Translations under genes and position numbers: made by a program
Notes under the pieces: model-generated
Seen by the model: the letters and a program-made list of their open reading frames with translations, nothing else
Databases searched by the model: none
Told to the model about the DNA's origin: nothing
Source of the DNA: a virus
Reading direction: 5' to 3' (one strand)
IMG/VR virus record: IMGVR_UViG_3300010354_000304
Span: 1 to 33,803 of that record
DNA length: 33,803 nt
Shown: positions 6,809 through 13,810 of the stretch, piece after piece
Layout: every line of letters begins with the position of its first letter
How positions within the stretch are numbered: the stretch's first letter is position 1

Positions 6809-7330
6809 TCAATTATATATTAGGACGCTCTGGAAGTCAAGCACTGAATTCAATGCATCAATCGTTTTTTCTGCGCTGGTGTGCAGTATACCAACGCCGC
6901 CGCGCCGGCGCCATTGATCGATGACGTCGGCAGTATCATCAATCAGGATGTCGCGACGACGACAAAAGTTCTGTTTGATCCAGCGACCTGGTACTGTATT
7001 GACCTTGTAGAAGATGCCATGATCCTCACACCATTGCTGCTTGTCGGCTGTAACCCGTTCGTGATATTCAGCGCCGCCAGTGCTGGTCAGTATCTCTACA
7101 TTGATGTCCCGACTACGACGAATTTGTTCTATGAACTGCAGCAGCTCGGCGCTGCCTGGCCAGGTATCAAGCCCGGCAAAATGACCGCCAGTGCAGAAGT
7201 TGTGCCAGGCCTGGCTCTTTTTACCTTCGCGGTCACGTTTCCAATCGCCATTGAGTTCTCGATATCGAGTCATGAAGTCGCTGAGGACTCCATCCATGTC
7301 AAGATATATCGTCTGGCGTCTTGTCGTCAT
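6809..7330 (-). CDS. HAD-family 5'(3')-deoxyribonucleotidase
   Basis: The N-terminal YLDMDGVLSDF motif (about 9-19) is the HAD signature DxDG, with D11 the nucleophile and D13 the acid/base. An ILTSTGG motif (motif II) and IDDTADVIDQW (motif IV) follow. With 173 residues it fits the small deoxyribonucleotidases that dephosphorylate dNMPs or UMP. In a phage this may trim nucleotide pools alongside RNR and dCMP deaminase. The start at 7330 is preferred over an upstream TTG because AAAGAG precedes it. Its last codons contain the -35 and -10 of the RNase H promoter. Confidence 0.8.
   Translation of the reverse strand: MTTRRQTIYLDMDGVLSDFMTRYRELNGDWKRDREGKKSQAWHNFCTGGHFAGLDTWPGSAELLQFIEQIRRSRDINVEILTSTGGAEYHERVTADKQQWCEDHGIFYKVNTVPGRWIKQNFCRRRDILIDDTADVIDQWRRRGGVGILHTSAEKTIDALNSVLDFQSVLIYN
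6812..6840 (-). promoter_or_regulatory. sigma70-type promoter for rnh, inside upstream gene
   Basis: CTTGACT and a perfect TATAAT are spaced 17 bases apart on the minus strand. Both boxes are coding for the last residues of the deoxynucleotidase (VLDF and IYN). The predicted leader to the rnh ATG is about 25 bases. Confidence 0.75.
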
Positions 7331-7586
7331 GTTGTTTTTCTCTTTGTTCAAATCGTTTCTCTTGTATGGTCTTTTCCTTGAAAGTGCGGCGCGGATTGCT
7401 GCACATCAGGCATCGGGGATTGCCGCAGTTCAGTACATGATGCTTTTCTAGCCTATGAGGTTGTTGCAGACTGCGATTGCTTTCAGTAATTCCAAATTGT
7501 CGGGCAATCTTGACCTGCTTGTTGACGGCATTGTGGTCTTTGAGCAGTCTGCGGCTGTGTTTAACCTTGTCATCTTCGTGACTCAT
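7299..7586 (-). CDS. conserved Cys-motif phage protein, 95 aa
   Basis: The central motif HHVLNCGNPRCLMCSNPRRT (about 49-68) has three cysteines with CGNPxCxxC spacing plus neighbouring His residues, suggesting a small zinc site. A strongly basic, Gln-rich tail (FKEKTIQEKRFEQREKQ) follows. This pattern is common in small proteins of many marine and freshwater phages, always without known function. It overlaps the deoxynucleotidase start by 32 bases. It has a GGAG-type ribosome site after the AAA ATPase gene. Confidence 0.75.
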   Translation of the reverse strand: MSHEDDKVKHSRRLLKDHNAVNKQVKIARQFGITESNRSLQQPHRLEKHHVLNCGNPRCLMCSNPRRTFKEKTIQEKRFEQREKQHDDKTPDDIS

Positions 7587-7595
7587 GCGGTCTCC

Positions 7596-8714
7596 TTAGA
7601 AGGCATCCATGTTGTAGGGCTTGTAGCGCTGGCGAGTCAGGAACAGCTGCTGACCCTGACGGTTGCGGAACTCATACACGCCCTGCGCCGGCAGTACCTT
7701 GATTAAATCGCTGGCATCAAACATGCCGCTGGTGCGTTCGTCTTCGTCGTCATCCACGGCCACTTCCAGACCGCAGCCATCGCCATCTTCACTGCGTGAA
7801 CGATTGCGCAGTGGATCTTGCCAATGAAACCGCTCGCGTTCCATGGTCATGGGATTGCCCTGGTACTCACGGGGATGATGTACACGCACCTCACGACCCT
7901 GCACCAGTACCTTGATGTCATAGAAGGTGCCAGTATCGAATTCGGCCTTGACGTTCAGCAGCTTGACAATCTGCTGCGGTGTGTCACCATAGCGATTGAT
8001 TTCTTCCACCATGGCCTTGAGCATGTCAAAGTTGAACTCATTGAACAAACTGGCCAGCGTGCAGATGCTGTCGGTGTGATGCTGATACTGTGGCAGTAAA
8101 TTGTCAGCACAGTATTCACGAATAAAGGCTTCTTCCAGACCACGGAAGTCCAGCATGTAGTAGATGCGGCCTGGACGGTTACGCATATGACGATCCACGC
8201 GCCATTTGTCATTGCAGGTCAGCACGAACAACTTCTGCATGGGATAGACACCATCCATGAGAGTCAGTATGCTTTCCTGTTGGTCTTCGTCGTAGACCTT
8301 TTCAAACTCATCGAACAAAATCATGCAGGGTTGATCAATGTCCTGAATCAGTTTGTTAAACTGATCACCGCTCCAGGCCGAGTTGATGACAATGGTGGGT
8401 ATGCCCTGAGCCGCGCAGTTGATGCTCAGTGTACGAGCCAGCAGAGTCTTGCCCGACCCCTTCTCGCCAGTGAGCATGACGCCGGTGCTCTTGCCCCGAC
8501 GGTCCAGGAATGTATTGATGATGCGGTCGGCATTTTTAAGCGTGTCGCCGTAGACACGACCTGCGGGTTCAAAGCTATCAATCTGTTCTAGATACAGACC
8601 TTCAAAGGGATGGCTCTGTATGATGTAGTTTCCTGCAGGCAGATGCTGATGCAGGTCTATGGCGGCATTGTCGGCTACCTTGTAGGTATTGCCATTGCGA
8701 ATAAAATAAGACAT
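7596..8714 (-). CDS. AAA-family ATPase, 372 aa
   Basis: The protein has a clear AAA core. Walker A is GEKGSGKT (83-90), Walker B is MILFDEFE (131-138), sensor 1 is VLTCND (about 163-168), and arginine-finger candidates lie in RNRPGRIYYM. A helical lid domain (about 195-245) follows. The C-terminal 130 residues contain an acidic patch (AVDDDEDERTS) and a strand-rich end, and are probably specific to the phage family. AAA ATPases of this kind are frequent in T4-like marine phages. Candidate roles are remodelling of a replication or host complex, but no partner gene is evident nearby. It lies upstream of RNase H in the same direction. Confidence 0.88.
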   Translation of the reverse strand: MSYFIRNGNTYKVADNAAIDLHQHLPAGNYIIQSHPFEGLYLEQIDSFEPAGRVYGDTLKNADRIINTFLDRRGKSTGVMLTGEKGSGKTLLARTLSINCAAQGIPTIVINSAWSGDQFNKLIQDIDQPCMILFDEFEKVYDEDQQESILTLMDGVYPMQKLFVLTCNDKWRVDRHMRNRPGRIYYMLDFRGLEEAFIREYCADNLLPQYQHHTDSICTLASLFNEFNFDMLKAMVEEINRYGDTPQQIVKLLNVKAEFDTGTFYDIKVLVQGREVRVHHPREYQGNPMTMERERFHWQDPLRNRSRSEDGDGCGLEVAVDDDEDERTSGMFDASDLIKVLPAQGVYEFRNRQGQQLFLTRQRYKPYNMDAF

Positions 8715-8723
8715 CTTGTACTT

Positions 8724-9158
8724 TCAATTTACTTGGGCTTGTTTATAACGTTCCTGACGCTCGGCTTCGTGCTGATCACACAGAGTCTTGATCCAGCCTC
8801 CGCTGCGTCGTTCACCAGGCACGCCACACTCTTCACAGGTCTGGCCAGCCCAGCTTTCCGCCATGCGTACCATGCCATCAATGGTGTCATCGCCACCGTC
8901 ATAGTAGAAGCGCAGTCCGCCAAATTTTTCCTTGATCTGCGCTACCGTGACCTGCGGGCAGGCTTCGCCACGCCCATAGCGGGCATGTTGTTCGTTCTTC
9001 CAGTCCATGTGATGCTGTATCTGTCGGCATAGACTTTCAATGATGTTCCACCAGCCAGGACCAATGGCAATGCCGCCATAGGGTCGTTCAAACATGGCTG
9101 GGTGGTTTGCCTGTAGTCTGGCTACAAAGGCTTCATAATTTTCTTCAGACCAGGTCAT
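8724..9158 (-). CDS. conserved zinc-binding phage protein, 144 aa
   Basis: This is a widespread phage and prophage hypothetical protein. The N-terminal part has GIAIGPGWWNIIESLC (about 29-44), the middle the hallmark VAQIKEKFGGLRFYY (about 72-86), and the C-terminal part a likely zinc site TCEECGVPGERR followed by GWIKTLCDQHE (CxxC and CxxH). Function is unknown; DNA or RNA contact is only a guess from the zinc site. A promoter lies about 50 bases upstream inside the preceding small gene. Confidence 0.8.
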   Translation of the reverse strand: MTWSEENYEAFVARLQANHPAMFERPYGGIAIGPGWWNIIESLCRQIQHHMDWKNEQHARYGRGEACPQVTVAQIKEKFGGLRFYYDGGDDTIDGMVRMAESWAGQTCEECGVPGERRSGGWIKTLCDQHEAERQERYKQAQVN

Positions 9159-9291
9159 ATAACTTCTCCAGGATAAAACTCAACAATAAAACTACTACAA
9201 TCCACTCCATGATAGTAAATTGTCGGATAAAAGTCAAGACGCCAGGAGCCTTTTTGTACAGCCAAAAGTTGAATCTGTCAACATAGTTCAT
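9145..9291 (-). CDS. small membrane protein, 48 aa
   Basis: The start forms ATGA with the stop of the preceding gene, and the end overlaps the next gene by 14 bases. The 48 residues have an aromatic/basic N-terminal amphipathic part (MNYVDRFNFWLYKK) and one hydrophobic helix at about 28-45 (EWIVVVLLLSFIL). Its coding sequence also holds the promoter at 9209-9237. Function unknown; it is one of several tiny membrane proteins in the accessory region. Confidence 0.65.
   Translation of the reverse strand: MNYVDRFNFWLYKKAPGVLTFIRQFTIMEWIVVVLLLSFILEKLYDLV
9209..9237 (-). promoter_or_regulatory. sigma70-type promoter inside a small gene
   Basis: CTTGACT and TATCAT lie 17 bases apart on the minus strand. 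The site is inside the 48-residue membrane-protein gene, about 50 bases before the ATG at 9158. Confidence 0.6.
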
Positions 9292-9668
9292 GAAAACTCC
9301 CTGCTGGTAAATGCGTAGCCGTCGGCGTCATCCCAGTCATATTCTTCGTTGAACCAGGGACGACTATCTTGACGACCCTGCTCATTGTGCTGCAGATTTT
9401 TGCGACCATCTTCTCTGACAAAGTCAGGCGACTTCCAGGTCTCAATCATTCCAACAAAGTCGTCGTAGTCAATTAGGTCGCCGTATTCGTCGACTATGGT
9501 CTGGCTCTGCAGGAATTCCTTCCAGGCACGCCAGCTGGTCAGACGCTCGGCACGATATCCCTGAAATGTAAACGCCCAGCCATGCGAACTTTTGCCGATG
9601 TGATATTCCTCGTCGTAGCGCTCGCAGCAGTCACAGCGGTTCTTGGCGACATAGTAATTGGTGCCCAT
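9288..9668 (-). CDS. conserved phage protein (MGTNYY family), 126 aa
   Basis: The N-terminus MGTNYYVAKNRCDCCERY with CxCC-type cysteines, followed by HIGKSSHGWAFTFQG (about 22-36), is the signature of a hypothetical protein family common in phages and some bacteria. The C-terminal part is acidic (EEYDWDDADGYAF). I know no experimentally defined function; a metal site from the N-terminal cysteines and His is likely. It is flanked by very small membrane proteins on both sides. Confidence 0.8.
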   Translation of the reverse strand: MGTNYYVAKNRCDCCERYDEEYHIGKSSHGWAFTFQGYRAERLTSWRAWKEFLQSQTIVDEYGDLIDYDDFVGMIETWKSPDFVREDGRKNLQHNEQGRQDSRPWFNEEYDWDDADGYAFTSREFS

Positions 9669-9671
9669 GAT

Positions 9672-9725
9672 TTAACTCCGTAGTACCCAGGCCAGCATGA
9701 CCAGTATTATCATAAACCAAAACAT
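9672..9725 (-). CDS. possible 17-residue hydrophobic peptide
   Basis: A short frame encodes MFWFMIILVMLAWVLRS. It starts through a TAATG overlap with the preceding gene and has GGAG eight bases upstream. It fills the gap before the next gene, which is a position typical of real phage genes. It would be a single membrane helix. It is too short to be sure; chance is the main alternative. Confidence 0.35.
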   Translation of the reverse strand: MFWFMIILVMLAWVLRS

Positions 9726-9958
9726 TATTTGACTCCGAAATGTTCTAGAATTGCTGCGGCATAATACGTTGGTCTTTTGTCTATTTCAAGACCGACCTTG
9801 CGTTCAATGGCATTGTCATACATCACCTTTACGCATTCACGAACAATCAGCTGGGCGAACTTTGACTCAAATGCTTCAGACCAAGTAGGCTCGCCTCTGA
9901 AGTTATCGTCGGCATACTTTTCAGCCTGTTCCGAAAGTTCTCGAATTCGTTCGTTCAT
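9725..9958 (-). CDS. conserved hypothetical phage protein, 77 aa
   Basis: This charged helical protein follows a pattern seen in many phages: NERIRELSEQAEKYADDN at the start, then FESKFAQLIVRECVKVM (about 29-45), and an end like ILEHFGVK. It may be a small regulatory or DNA-associated protein, but no function is known to me. It starts by ATGA overlap with the preceding gene. Confidence 0.75.
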   Translation of the reverse strand: MNERIRELSEQAEKYADDNFRGEPTWSEAFESKFAQLIVRECVKVMYDNAIERKVGLEIDKRPTYYAAAILEHFGVK

Positions 9959-10134
9959 TCTGCCTCCTTAAACAGTGGCACACCATCAGTCAAATGCTTA
10001 ACATATTCCAAATCGGGGAAAGTGTCAAGTGTGCCACGGTGCCGCTGAACCGTCAAGTTACCCTCACGCATAATAGCATAGAAAAACTGGTCAGTGGCAC
10101 CTTGTTCAATCTGTTTTGCAAAATATTCGTTCAT
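9955..10134 (-). CDS. hypothetical protein, 59 aa
   Basis: Both ends use ATGA overlaps, which supports this 59-residue frame. The protein is soluble and charged (MNEYFAKQIEQGATDQFFY at the start). Its middle codons form the promoter at 10000-10028. No family recognised. Confidence 0.65.
   Translation of the reverse strand: MNEYFAKQIEQGATDQFFYAIMREGNLTVQRHRGTLDTFPDLEYVKHLTDGVPLFKEAE
10000..10028 (-). promoter_or_regulatory. sigma70-type promoter inside a small gene
   Basis: CTTGACA and TATGTT are 17 bases apart on the minus strand, within the 59-residue gene. It would transcribe the 77-residue gene at 9958 and those after it. The -10 is weaker than in its sister sites. Confidence 0.55.
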
Positions 10135-11225
10135 AGCACCCTCAGCAGTAAAGTATCTTCATTGATGCGACCATTGAGCCGGGTCTCGGTTGTGGTTAGA
10201 TCTGTCAGCACCTTTCTCAGCGCCACCTTGCCTGCGGTCAGCATCTTGGGAATCACCACATCGGGTTTACGCAGGGTGCGCTGCACACTGGTGTCAGGAT
10301 CCCAGCCCTGCAGGCTGGTGCCCTTGACGCTGAATCCTGCTGGACCCGTGGCATTGTAGACACCCAGCTTCTTGTTCTTGATGTTATACACCCACAACTG
10401 CTGCGCACCCACGATGCTGGTCACCGCCACACTCTTGAGTGCTTCATGCTCCTTCAAATACTTCAGCCGGGCTACCTGCTGACCCGCAGGCTTGGCCTTT
10501 TTAACCCGCACCTTGCGATTGGCTTTCTTGAAGTTGGCATATCTGGCAGCATCTTCCATGAGTGTCGTCAAGAACTCTTTGAATGCTTTTACATCACGCT
10601 TGCCCAGATGACGCCAGGCTTCGGTTACCTGCGCATCAGTGCCAATCAATTCCAGTTCAGCCATCAGTCGCTCACAGATGGGAGCCACGCCGCTGAGATA
10701 GGGCTTGGCGACATTGTGCGACTGACAGTACTTGAACAGGTCGTAACCAGTAGGCTTAAAGGCATTAGCAATAAAATTATCAATCTCGCCATCTATGGCT
10801 TCTCCCAGAAACTCGGCCTGCTTTTCTGCCATGGCATCCTGAATGCTACGACGCGTAGTCACCGGTGCTGCCTGAGCCACGGGTTCTTCCATCACTGCCC
10901 GACTCAGCACATCACGCAGATGCTGCTCAAAACGTTGATCAGTGTCGGTGTCGAACACTGTGCCATTGGTCTTCATTCTGGCAATCCAGCCAAAGGTAGT
11001 GGCAAAGTCCGCAGGACGAACCTGAGTCCAGCGCCGCGCCTCGGCTGGCCAGTTTTTCTTGATCCAGGCGTGTGCATAGGCCAGGGCGTCTTTTTTGTCT
11101 TTCTCGTAGTTGTACCAGTTCATGGCTCGCATGAAAGCCGAACGATTTTCATGATTGTCCAGCAGTTCAGGCCTGGGCTCAGCACCGCTGACCTTTTCCA
11201 TGATCTTGTCAACACGATTAGACAT
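10131..11225 (-). CDS. conserved T4-like phage protein, 364 aa
   Basis: Of unknown function, but it resembles a large hypothetical protein I recall from T4-like marine phages. The N-terminal region has NRSAFMRAMNWYNYEKDKKD (about 27-46) and AHAWIKKNWP (about 52-61). The middle is helical (about 110-235), followed by a very basic stretch (KKANRKVRVKKAKPAGQQ, about 233-250). The C-terminal third is strand-rich with LWVYNIKNKKLGVY and VKGTSLQGWD. The basic linker and lack of any signal peptide suggest a cytoplasmic DNA- or RNA-contacting protein. It overlaps the WYL_2-like gene before it by eight bases. Confidence 0.8.
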   Translation of the reverse strand: MSNRVDKIMEKVSGAEPRPELLDNHENRSAFMRAMNWYNYEKDKKDALAYAHAWIKKNWPAEARRWTQVRPADFATTFGWIARMKTNGTVFDTDTDQRFEQHLRDVLSRAVMEEPVAQAAPVTTRRSIQDAMAEKQAEFLGEAIDGEIDNFIANAFKPTGYDLFKYCQSHNVAKPYLSGVAPICERLMAELELIGTDAQVTEAWRHLGKRDVKAFKEFLTTLMEDAARYANFKKANRKVRVKKAKPAGQQVARLKYLKEHEALKSVAVTSIVGAQQLWVYNIKNKKLGVYNATGPAGFSVKGTSLQGWDPDTSVQRTLRKPDVVIPKMLTAGKVALRKVLTDLTTTETRLNGRINEDTLLLRVL

Positions 11226-11550
11226 GCAGTTCTCCTAGATTAAAACTGAACTCACGAATGCTGTCGAAACGAAAACTACGCCAGTCCTGCTTGTCCAGAT
11301 CCCAGACCACCAGCGCTTCTTCAGAACGCTTGCGTGGATTGGCTTCTTCTTTCTGCAGTTTCTCTGCAGGAATCAGCTCGGGATGTAAACTACAGTGCAT
11401 GTGACGCAGTGTACCATCGGCCTTGACAAAACTGACATTGACTCGTTCACTGCGAACAACTCCGTGAAACCATTCACGAAAGGCCTGACGCTCAGCAGCA
11501 TCGGCCTGGCCATACCAATTACCACTCCAGTTATTAAATTCAAAATTCAC
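11218..11550 (-). CDS. WYL_2-like SH3-type small protein, 110 aa
   Basis: The start is GTG, in phase with GAATTTTGAA and with GGAGCAATC upstream. The middle reads VNVSFVKADGTLRHMHCSLHPELIP (core FVKADGTLRHMHCSL at about 40-55). The end has VVWDLDKQDWRSFRFDSI, the pattern of the WYL_2/Sm-like SH3 fold family common in T4-like phages. That family is thought to bind nucleic acid or ligands, but the phage role is not established. It overlaps its neighbours on both sides. Confidence 0.75.
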   Translation of the reverse strand: MNFEFNNWSGNWYGQADAAERQAFREWFHGVVRSERVNVSFVKADGTLRHMHCSLHPELIPAEKLQKEEANPRKRSEEALVVWDLDKQDWRSFRFDSIREFSFNLGELHV

Positions 11551-11713
11551 GATTGCTCCTATTCATTGCATTAACACCGCTGTGAGCCAGCAGCAGACCT
11601 GCCATAGCCAACAGTCCCTGTAGTACCACACTGGCATTGGGATCATAGTCCAGGGTGCCAACAGCACCAAAGGCTATGAGAAAACCAACTACGATACGAA
11701 TCGAACCCTTCAT
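11540..11713 (-). CDS. small two-helix membrane protein, 57 aa
   Basis: This 57-residue frame joins the preceding gene through an ATGA-type overlap and runs eleven bases into the WYL_2-like gene. Two hydrophobic segments are visible at about 5-20 (IRIVVGFLIAFGAVG) and 28-44 (VVLQGLLAMAGLLLAHS), separated by an acidic turn (LDYDPNA). A hairpin in the inner membrane is likely. No function is recognised. Confidence 0.6.
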   Translation of the reverse strand: MKGSIRIVVGFLIAFGAVGTLDYDPNASVVLQGLLAMAGLLLAHSGVNAMNRSNREF

Positions 11714-11940
11714 AGATACCTTTCACAGATGTGACGCTTGGCATCACGAACATTTTTAAACTTTACATCACCAATTGTAATGGATCTTCCAGCAATTGTC
11801 AAGCAGAAATCATCGTTTTGATGAACATAGATCTTCTTGCCACTGACCACACTCTTGGAGAAGTTGTTGTTGTAGCCTGCAAAGAACAGCGTATCGGCCA
11901 ACTCTTCTCGATGCTGCAGAGCTATGAAGGCATCATTCAT
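11710..11940 (-). CDS. hypothetical protein, 76 aa
   Basis: The protein is 76 residues with an N-terminal helix and a strand-rich C-terminal half (KKIYVHQNDDFCLTIAGRSI, then IGDVKFKNVRDAKRHI), which suggests a small beta-sandwich or SH3-like fold. I do not recognise a family. It starts by ATGA overlap with the preceding gene, and the promoter at 11774-11802 is embedded in it. Confidence 0.65.
   Translation of the reverse strand: MNDAFIALQHREELADTLFFAGYNNNFSKSVVSGKKIYVHQNDDFCLTIAGRSITIGDVKFKNVRDAKRHICERYL
11774..11802 (-). promoter_or_regulatory. sigma70-type promoter inside coding region
   Basis: GCTTGACA and TACAAT are 17 bases apart on the minus strand within the 76-residue gene. It would transcribe the two-helix membrane protein, the WYL_2-like gene and the 364-residue gene. 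Confidence 0.65.
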
Positions 11941-12230
11941 TGTAGTCTGAACCTTTGCAAAACCGAACTGGCCTGAGGATAGGGATTGACATCATCCTGC
12001 ACACTCTCCATGATCTCATCTAATTGGGCCATGAGCACTAGACGAATCAGCAGATCGACCTGATGTTGATCAAACTCACTGAGCGTAGACTGCCAGTTTT
12101 CCAATTCTTCTAATTCACGAAACTGCCACATACAATCCAACAGGGCCACCTGACGCCGACTCAGACCGTCGATGGTCAGTCCAGGCTCACGACTCTGCCC
12201 CAGCTTCCTCTTGCTTGAAAAGCCCGTCAT
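11937..12230 (-). CDS. conserved hypothetical phage protein, 97 aa
   Basis: This acidic helical protein has a pattern common in phages: LSRRQVALLDCMWQFRELEE (about 23-42) followed by WQSTLSEFDQHQVDLLIRLV (about 46-65) and QLDEIMESVQDD. It is probably an all-helical cytoplasmic protein. No function known. It is linked to both neighbours by ATGA overlaps. Confidence 0.75.
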   Translation of the reverse strand: MTGFSSKRKLGQSREPGLTIDGLSRRQVALLDCMWQFRELEELENWQSTLSEFDQHQVDLLIRLVLMAQLDEIMESVQDDVNPYPQASSVLQRFRLQ

Positions 12231-12355
12231 TTTGCCACCTCTCGGACTACATGTTGGATTTTAGTTACTCCGTTGTCGGCCAGGTGAGCCAGTTTACTGA
12301 ATCCCACAGTAGTGGCCGCCACGCCTAGAATGAAACCTATGATTAAGTTACCCAT
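12227..12355 (-). CDS. small membrane-associated protein, 42 aa
   Basis: The 42 residues begin with a hydrophobic Gly-rich helix (MGNLIIGFILGVAATTVGFS) and end in an amphipathic helix (NGVTKIQHVVREVAK). Very similar short proteins are frequent in phages, and none has a known role to my knowledge. The start overlaps the preceding gene by eight bases and the stop overlaps the next ATG as ATGA, so the frame is well supported despite its length. Confidence 0.7.
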   Translation of the reverse strand: MGNLIIGFILGVAATTVGFSKLAHLADNGVTKIQHVVREVAK

Positions 12356-12581
12356 AGTTTTTACGATCTCCGAATTGTTCGTTCCACTCATAGCCTGCCA
12401 TGTAGGCAGTAATTTCTTCGAGTGTCATGTCCTTGCCAGCTACCCGAGCCGACATACCAGTGCCACCGACATAGTAGTGAGGGTCGACTCCGCGCCCATA
12501 GTAATTATCGGCACTGCCACGGTCAAAAGGTCCACCATGGCGGTTGTCATAGGTCTTGCCATTGAAGGTTCCGTAGTCCAT
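12348..12581 (-). CDS. conserved phage protein, 77 aa
   Basis: This family is recognisable by FDRGSADNYYGRGVDPHYY (about 19-37) and then DMTLEEITAYMAGYEWN (about 51-67). It is widespread in phages that also carry the NIDTLEAG-type protein found just upstream. Rich in Tyr, Gly and Asp, with no catalytic motif. Function unknown. A GAGATAGAC leader precedes the ATG. Confidence 0.75.
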   Translation of the reverse strand: MDYGTFNGKTYDNRHGGPFDRGSADNYYGRGVDPHYYVGGTGMSARVAGKDMTLEEITAYMAGYEWNEQFGDRKNYG

Positions 12582-12591
12582 GTCTATCTCC

Positions 12592-12933
12592 TCAATCTAA
12601 ACGGCTACCGGCATAGGCCGTGAATCCACGTTTCTTGAATACCGCGGCGGCGGCTTCGGCGCCAGCCTCCAGCGTGTCGATGTTCTGCACCAGCATGGCA
12701 CTGGGATTCCAGAGCTGGAAACTCTTGGTGTAGCTGCGACGCAGACCTGCCTGGGTCAACATACGACCCATTTTGGTATTGCCCTTGACACCATAGATGT
12801 CTACCCAGGCAAAGCCGCAGCACGGTTGGTCCTGCCCCTTGAGTTTTTCCTGAAAGAATTTCATGGCAGCTTGATAGGCTGCTTCACGAGCCTCGGCAAC
12901 AATGCCGTCAATTGCTTCTTGATCGTATCCCAT
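12592..12933 (-). CDS. conserved phage protein (GFAWV/AGSRLD family), 113 aa
   Basis: The landmarks are QPCCGFAWVDIYGVKGNTKM (about 36-55), SFQLWNPSAMLVQNIDTLEAG (in two blocks, FQLWNPS and QNIDTLEAGAEAA) and the terminal GFTAYAGSRLD. This is a very common hypothetical protein of tailed phages. Sequence conservation is high in my memory, but no function has been shown. It precedes the 77-residue protein, which is its usual neighbour type. Confidence 0.8.
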   Translation of the reverse strand: MGYDQEAIDGIVAEAREAAYQAAMKFFQEKLKGQDQPCCGFAWVDIYGVKGNTKMGRMLTQAGLRRSYTKSFQLWNPSAMLVQNIDTLEAGAEAAAAVFKKRGFTAYAGSRLD

Positions 12934-13289
12934 TATACAGTCTCCTTCATGAAGTCATCATAGTTAATACGCTTGGCGGGGAATTGAATATCACCGTCAA
13001 ACTCCAGCTGGTCCTTCTCGAACTGAGTTTGAAAATCATCCTCGACAAAGCTCCAGCCGATGATGTACTCTTCAGCATAGTCAGATCGGTATTCGATCTT
13101 GTCACGCATGGAGTCCACAATCATCTGGCCTTTCTTGTCGGCAAACTCGTCGCCGAAACGGAACCCATCCACCTCGACGATGATTTCATCGCCGCCTTTG
13201 AACTTCCAGTACTGAGGGCACTCACCTACACCGTCCCAATCGTGGGCGCCATAGTTTTCTTTGTACTGGGTCTCAATTAGAATTCGCAT
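12933..13289 (-). CDS. conserved phage protein (RILIETQYKENYG family), 118 aa
   Basis: The start is one of two adjacent ATG codons. I choose 13289 because GGAG then lies seven bases away. The N-terminus RILIETQYKENYGAHDWDG with PQYWKFKGGDEIIV is a known conserved phage pattern. The remainder is acidic and ends in a DFMKETV tail. Function unknown. It has its own promoter with a leader of about 25 bases. Confidence 0.78.
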   Translation of the reverse strand: MRILIETQYKENYGAHDWDGVGECPQYWKFKGGDEIIVEVDGFRFGDEFADKKGQMIVDSMRDKIEYRSDYAEEYIIGWSFVEDDFQTQFEKDQLEFDGDIQFPAKRINYDDFMKETV

Positions 13290-13320
13290 CATCAAACTCC
13301 TTTTCACTTTCGATGCCACC

Positions 13321-13349
13321 ATTGTAGCACCATTTCATCATTTTGTCAA
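13321..13349 (-). promoter_or_regulatory. sigma70-type promoter
   Basis: GCTTGACA and TACAAT are 17 bases apart on the minus strand. The -35 encodes the last residues of the GIY-YIG-type gene upstream, and the -10 is in the short intergenic gap. Confidence 0.7.
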
Positions 13350-13655
13350 GCCCGTATGATTCAGACTGAATTGGTTGGTTGCTATCATGCTGCGCTCCAA
13401 TTCATGGGCTGCTTGCTTGCCTCGAACCACGGCATAGATGCCATAGGTGTGGTTCTCGGTGCCATACTGGACTATACTGTTGCAGAGATCCCAGCCCTTG
13501 TCTTCATTAAAAGCTCTCCAGATGTGCTTCTGCACTCGGACCAGCAGATGCTTCTTGCTATAGCCTGCTGTGATGCCCACATATTTCTGACCCGTCACCG
13601 TATTGGTGAGGATGTATACTATATGTCGACGGTCTGAACGCTTTTTTCTCATCAT
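13338..13655 (-). CDS. GIY-YIG-type nuclease-like protein, 105 aa
   Basis: The N-terminal pattern HIVYILTNTVTGQKYVGIT (about 10-28) fits the degenerate GIY-YIG core with its two conserved Tyr and following Gly. Later residues include an Arg/Lys-rich helix (KKHLLVRVQKHIWRAF) and an ERSMIATNQ stretch near the end, where the catalytic Glu is expected. GIY-YIG proteins cleave DNA as homing or repair nucleases. It is short (105 residues), so it is probably only the catalytic domain, with no clear DNA-binding module. The -10 of its promoter ends six bases before the ATG with no ribosome site. Alternative: an inactive relative with another role. Confidence 0.65.
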   Translation of the reverse strand: MMRKKRSDRRHIVYILTNTVTGQKYVGITAGYSKKHLLVRVQKHIWRAFNEDKGWDLCNSIVQYGTENHTYGIYAVVRGKQAAHELERSMIATNQFSLNHTGLTK

Positions 13656-13661
13656 ACTTAT

Positions 13662-13689
13662 ATTATAGCACCTTGCACCAAAAGGTCAA
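13662..13689 (-). promoter_or_regulatory. sigma70-type promoter next to repeat cluster
   Basis: GCTTGACC and a perfect TATAAT are 16 bases apart on the minus strand, one base shorter than the rest. The TCATTGA repeat copy at 13696-13723 is immediately upstream. The TATAAT is followed by ATAAGT and then ATG. Confidence 0.7.
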
Positions 13690-13695
13690 GCACTA

Positions 13696-13723
13696 TTTTC
13701 TTCAATGAAATCAATGACTTAGC
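13696..13723 (-). repeat. TCATTGA-type repeat, copy 2
   Basis: This is a 28-bp sequence identical to 13779-13806. In minus orientation it begins GCTAAG and contains TCATTGATTTCATTGA, followed by AGAAAA. It lies seven bases upstream of the promoter -35. Confidence 0.85.
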
Positions 13724-13759
13724 TCACGATTTCACGGGGCGTTTCGGGGGTGTTGTAAC

Positions 13760-13784
13760 TCATTGATTTCATTGGACTTTTTCT
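13760..13784 (+). repeat. TCATTGA-type repeat, inverted copy 3
   Basis: The 25 bases match copy 1 near 5.4 kb (5410-5434) in all but one position, but stand opposite in orientation to copies 2 and 4. Together with copy 4 it can fold into a 15-bp perfect stem with an 11-base loop. Confidence 0.8.
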
Positions 13785-13806
13785 TCAATGAAATCAATGA
13801 CTTAGC
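13779..13806 (-). repeat. TCATTGA-type repeat, copy 4
   Basis: Identical over 28 bases to copy 2 and in the same orientation. It starts just after the stem-loop at the end of the coiled-coil membrane protein gene. Confidence 0.85.
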
Positions 13807-13810
13807 AGAA

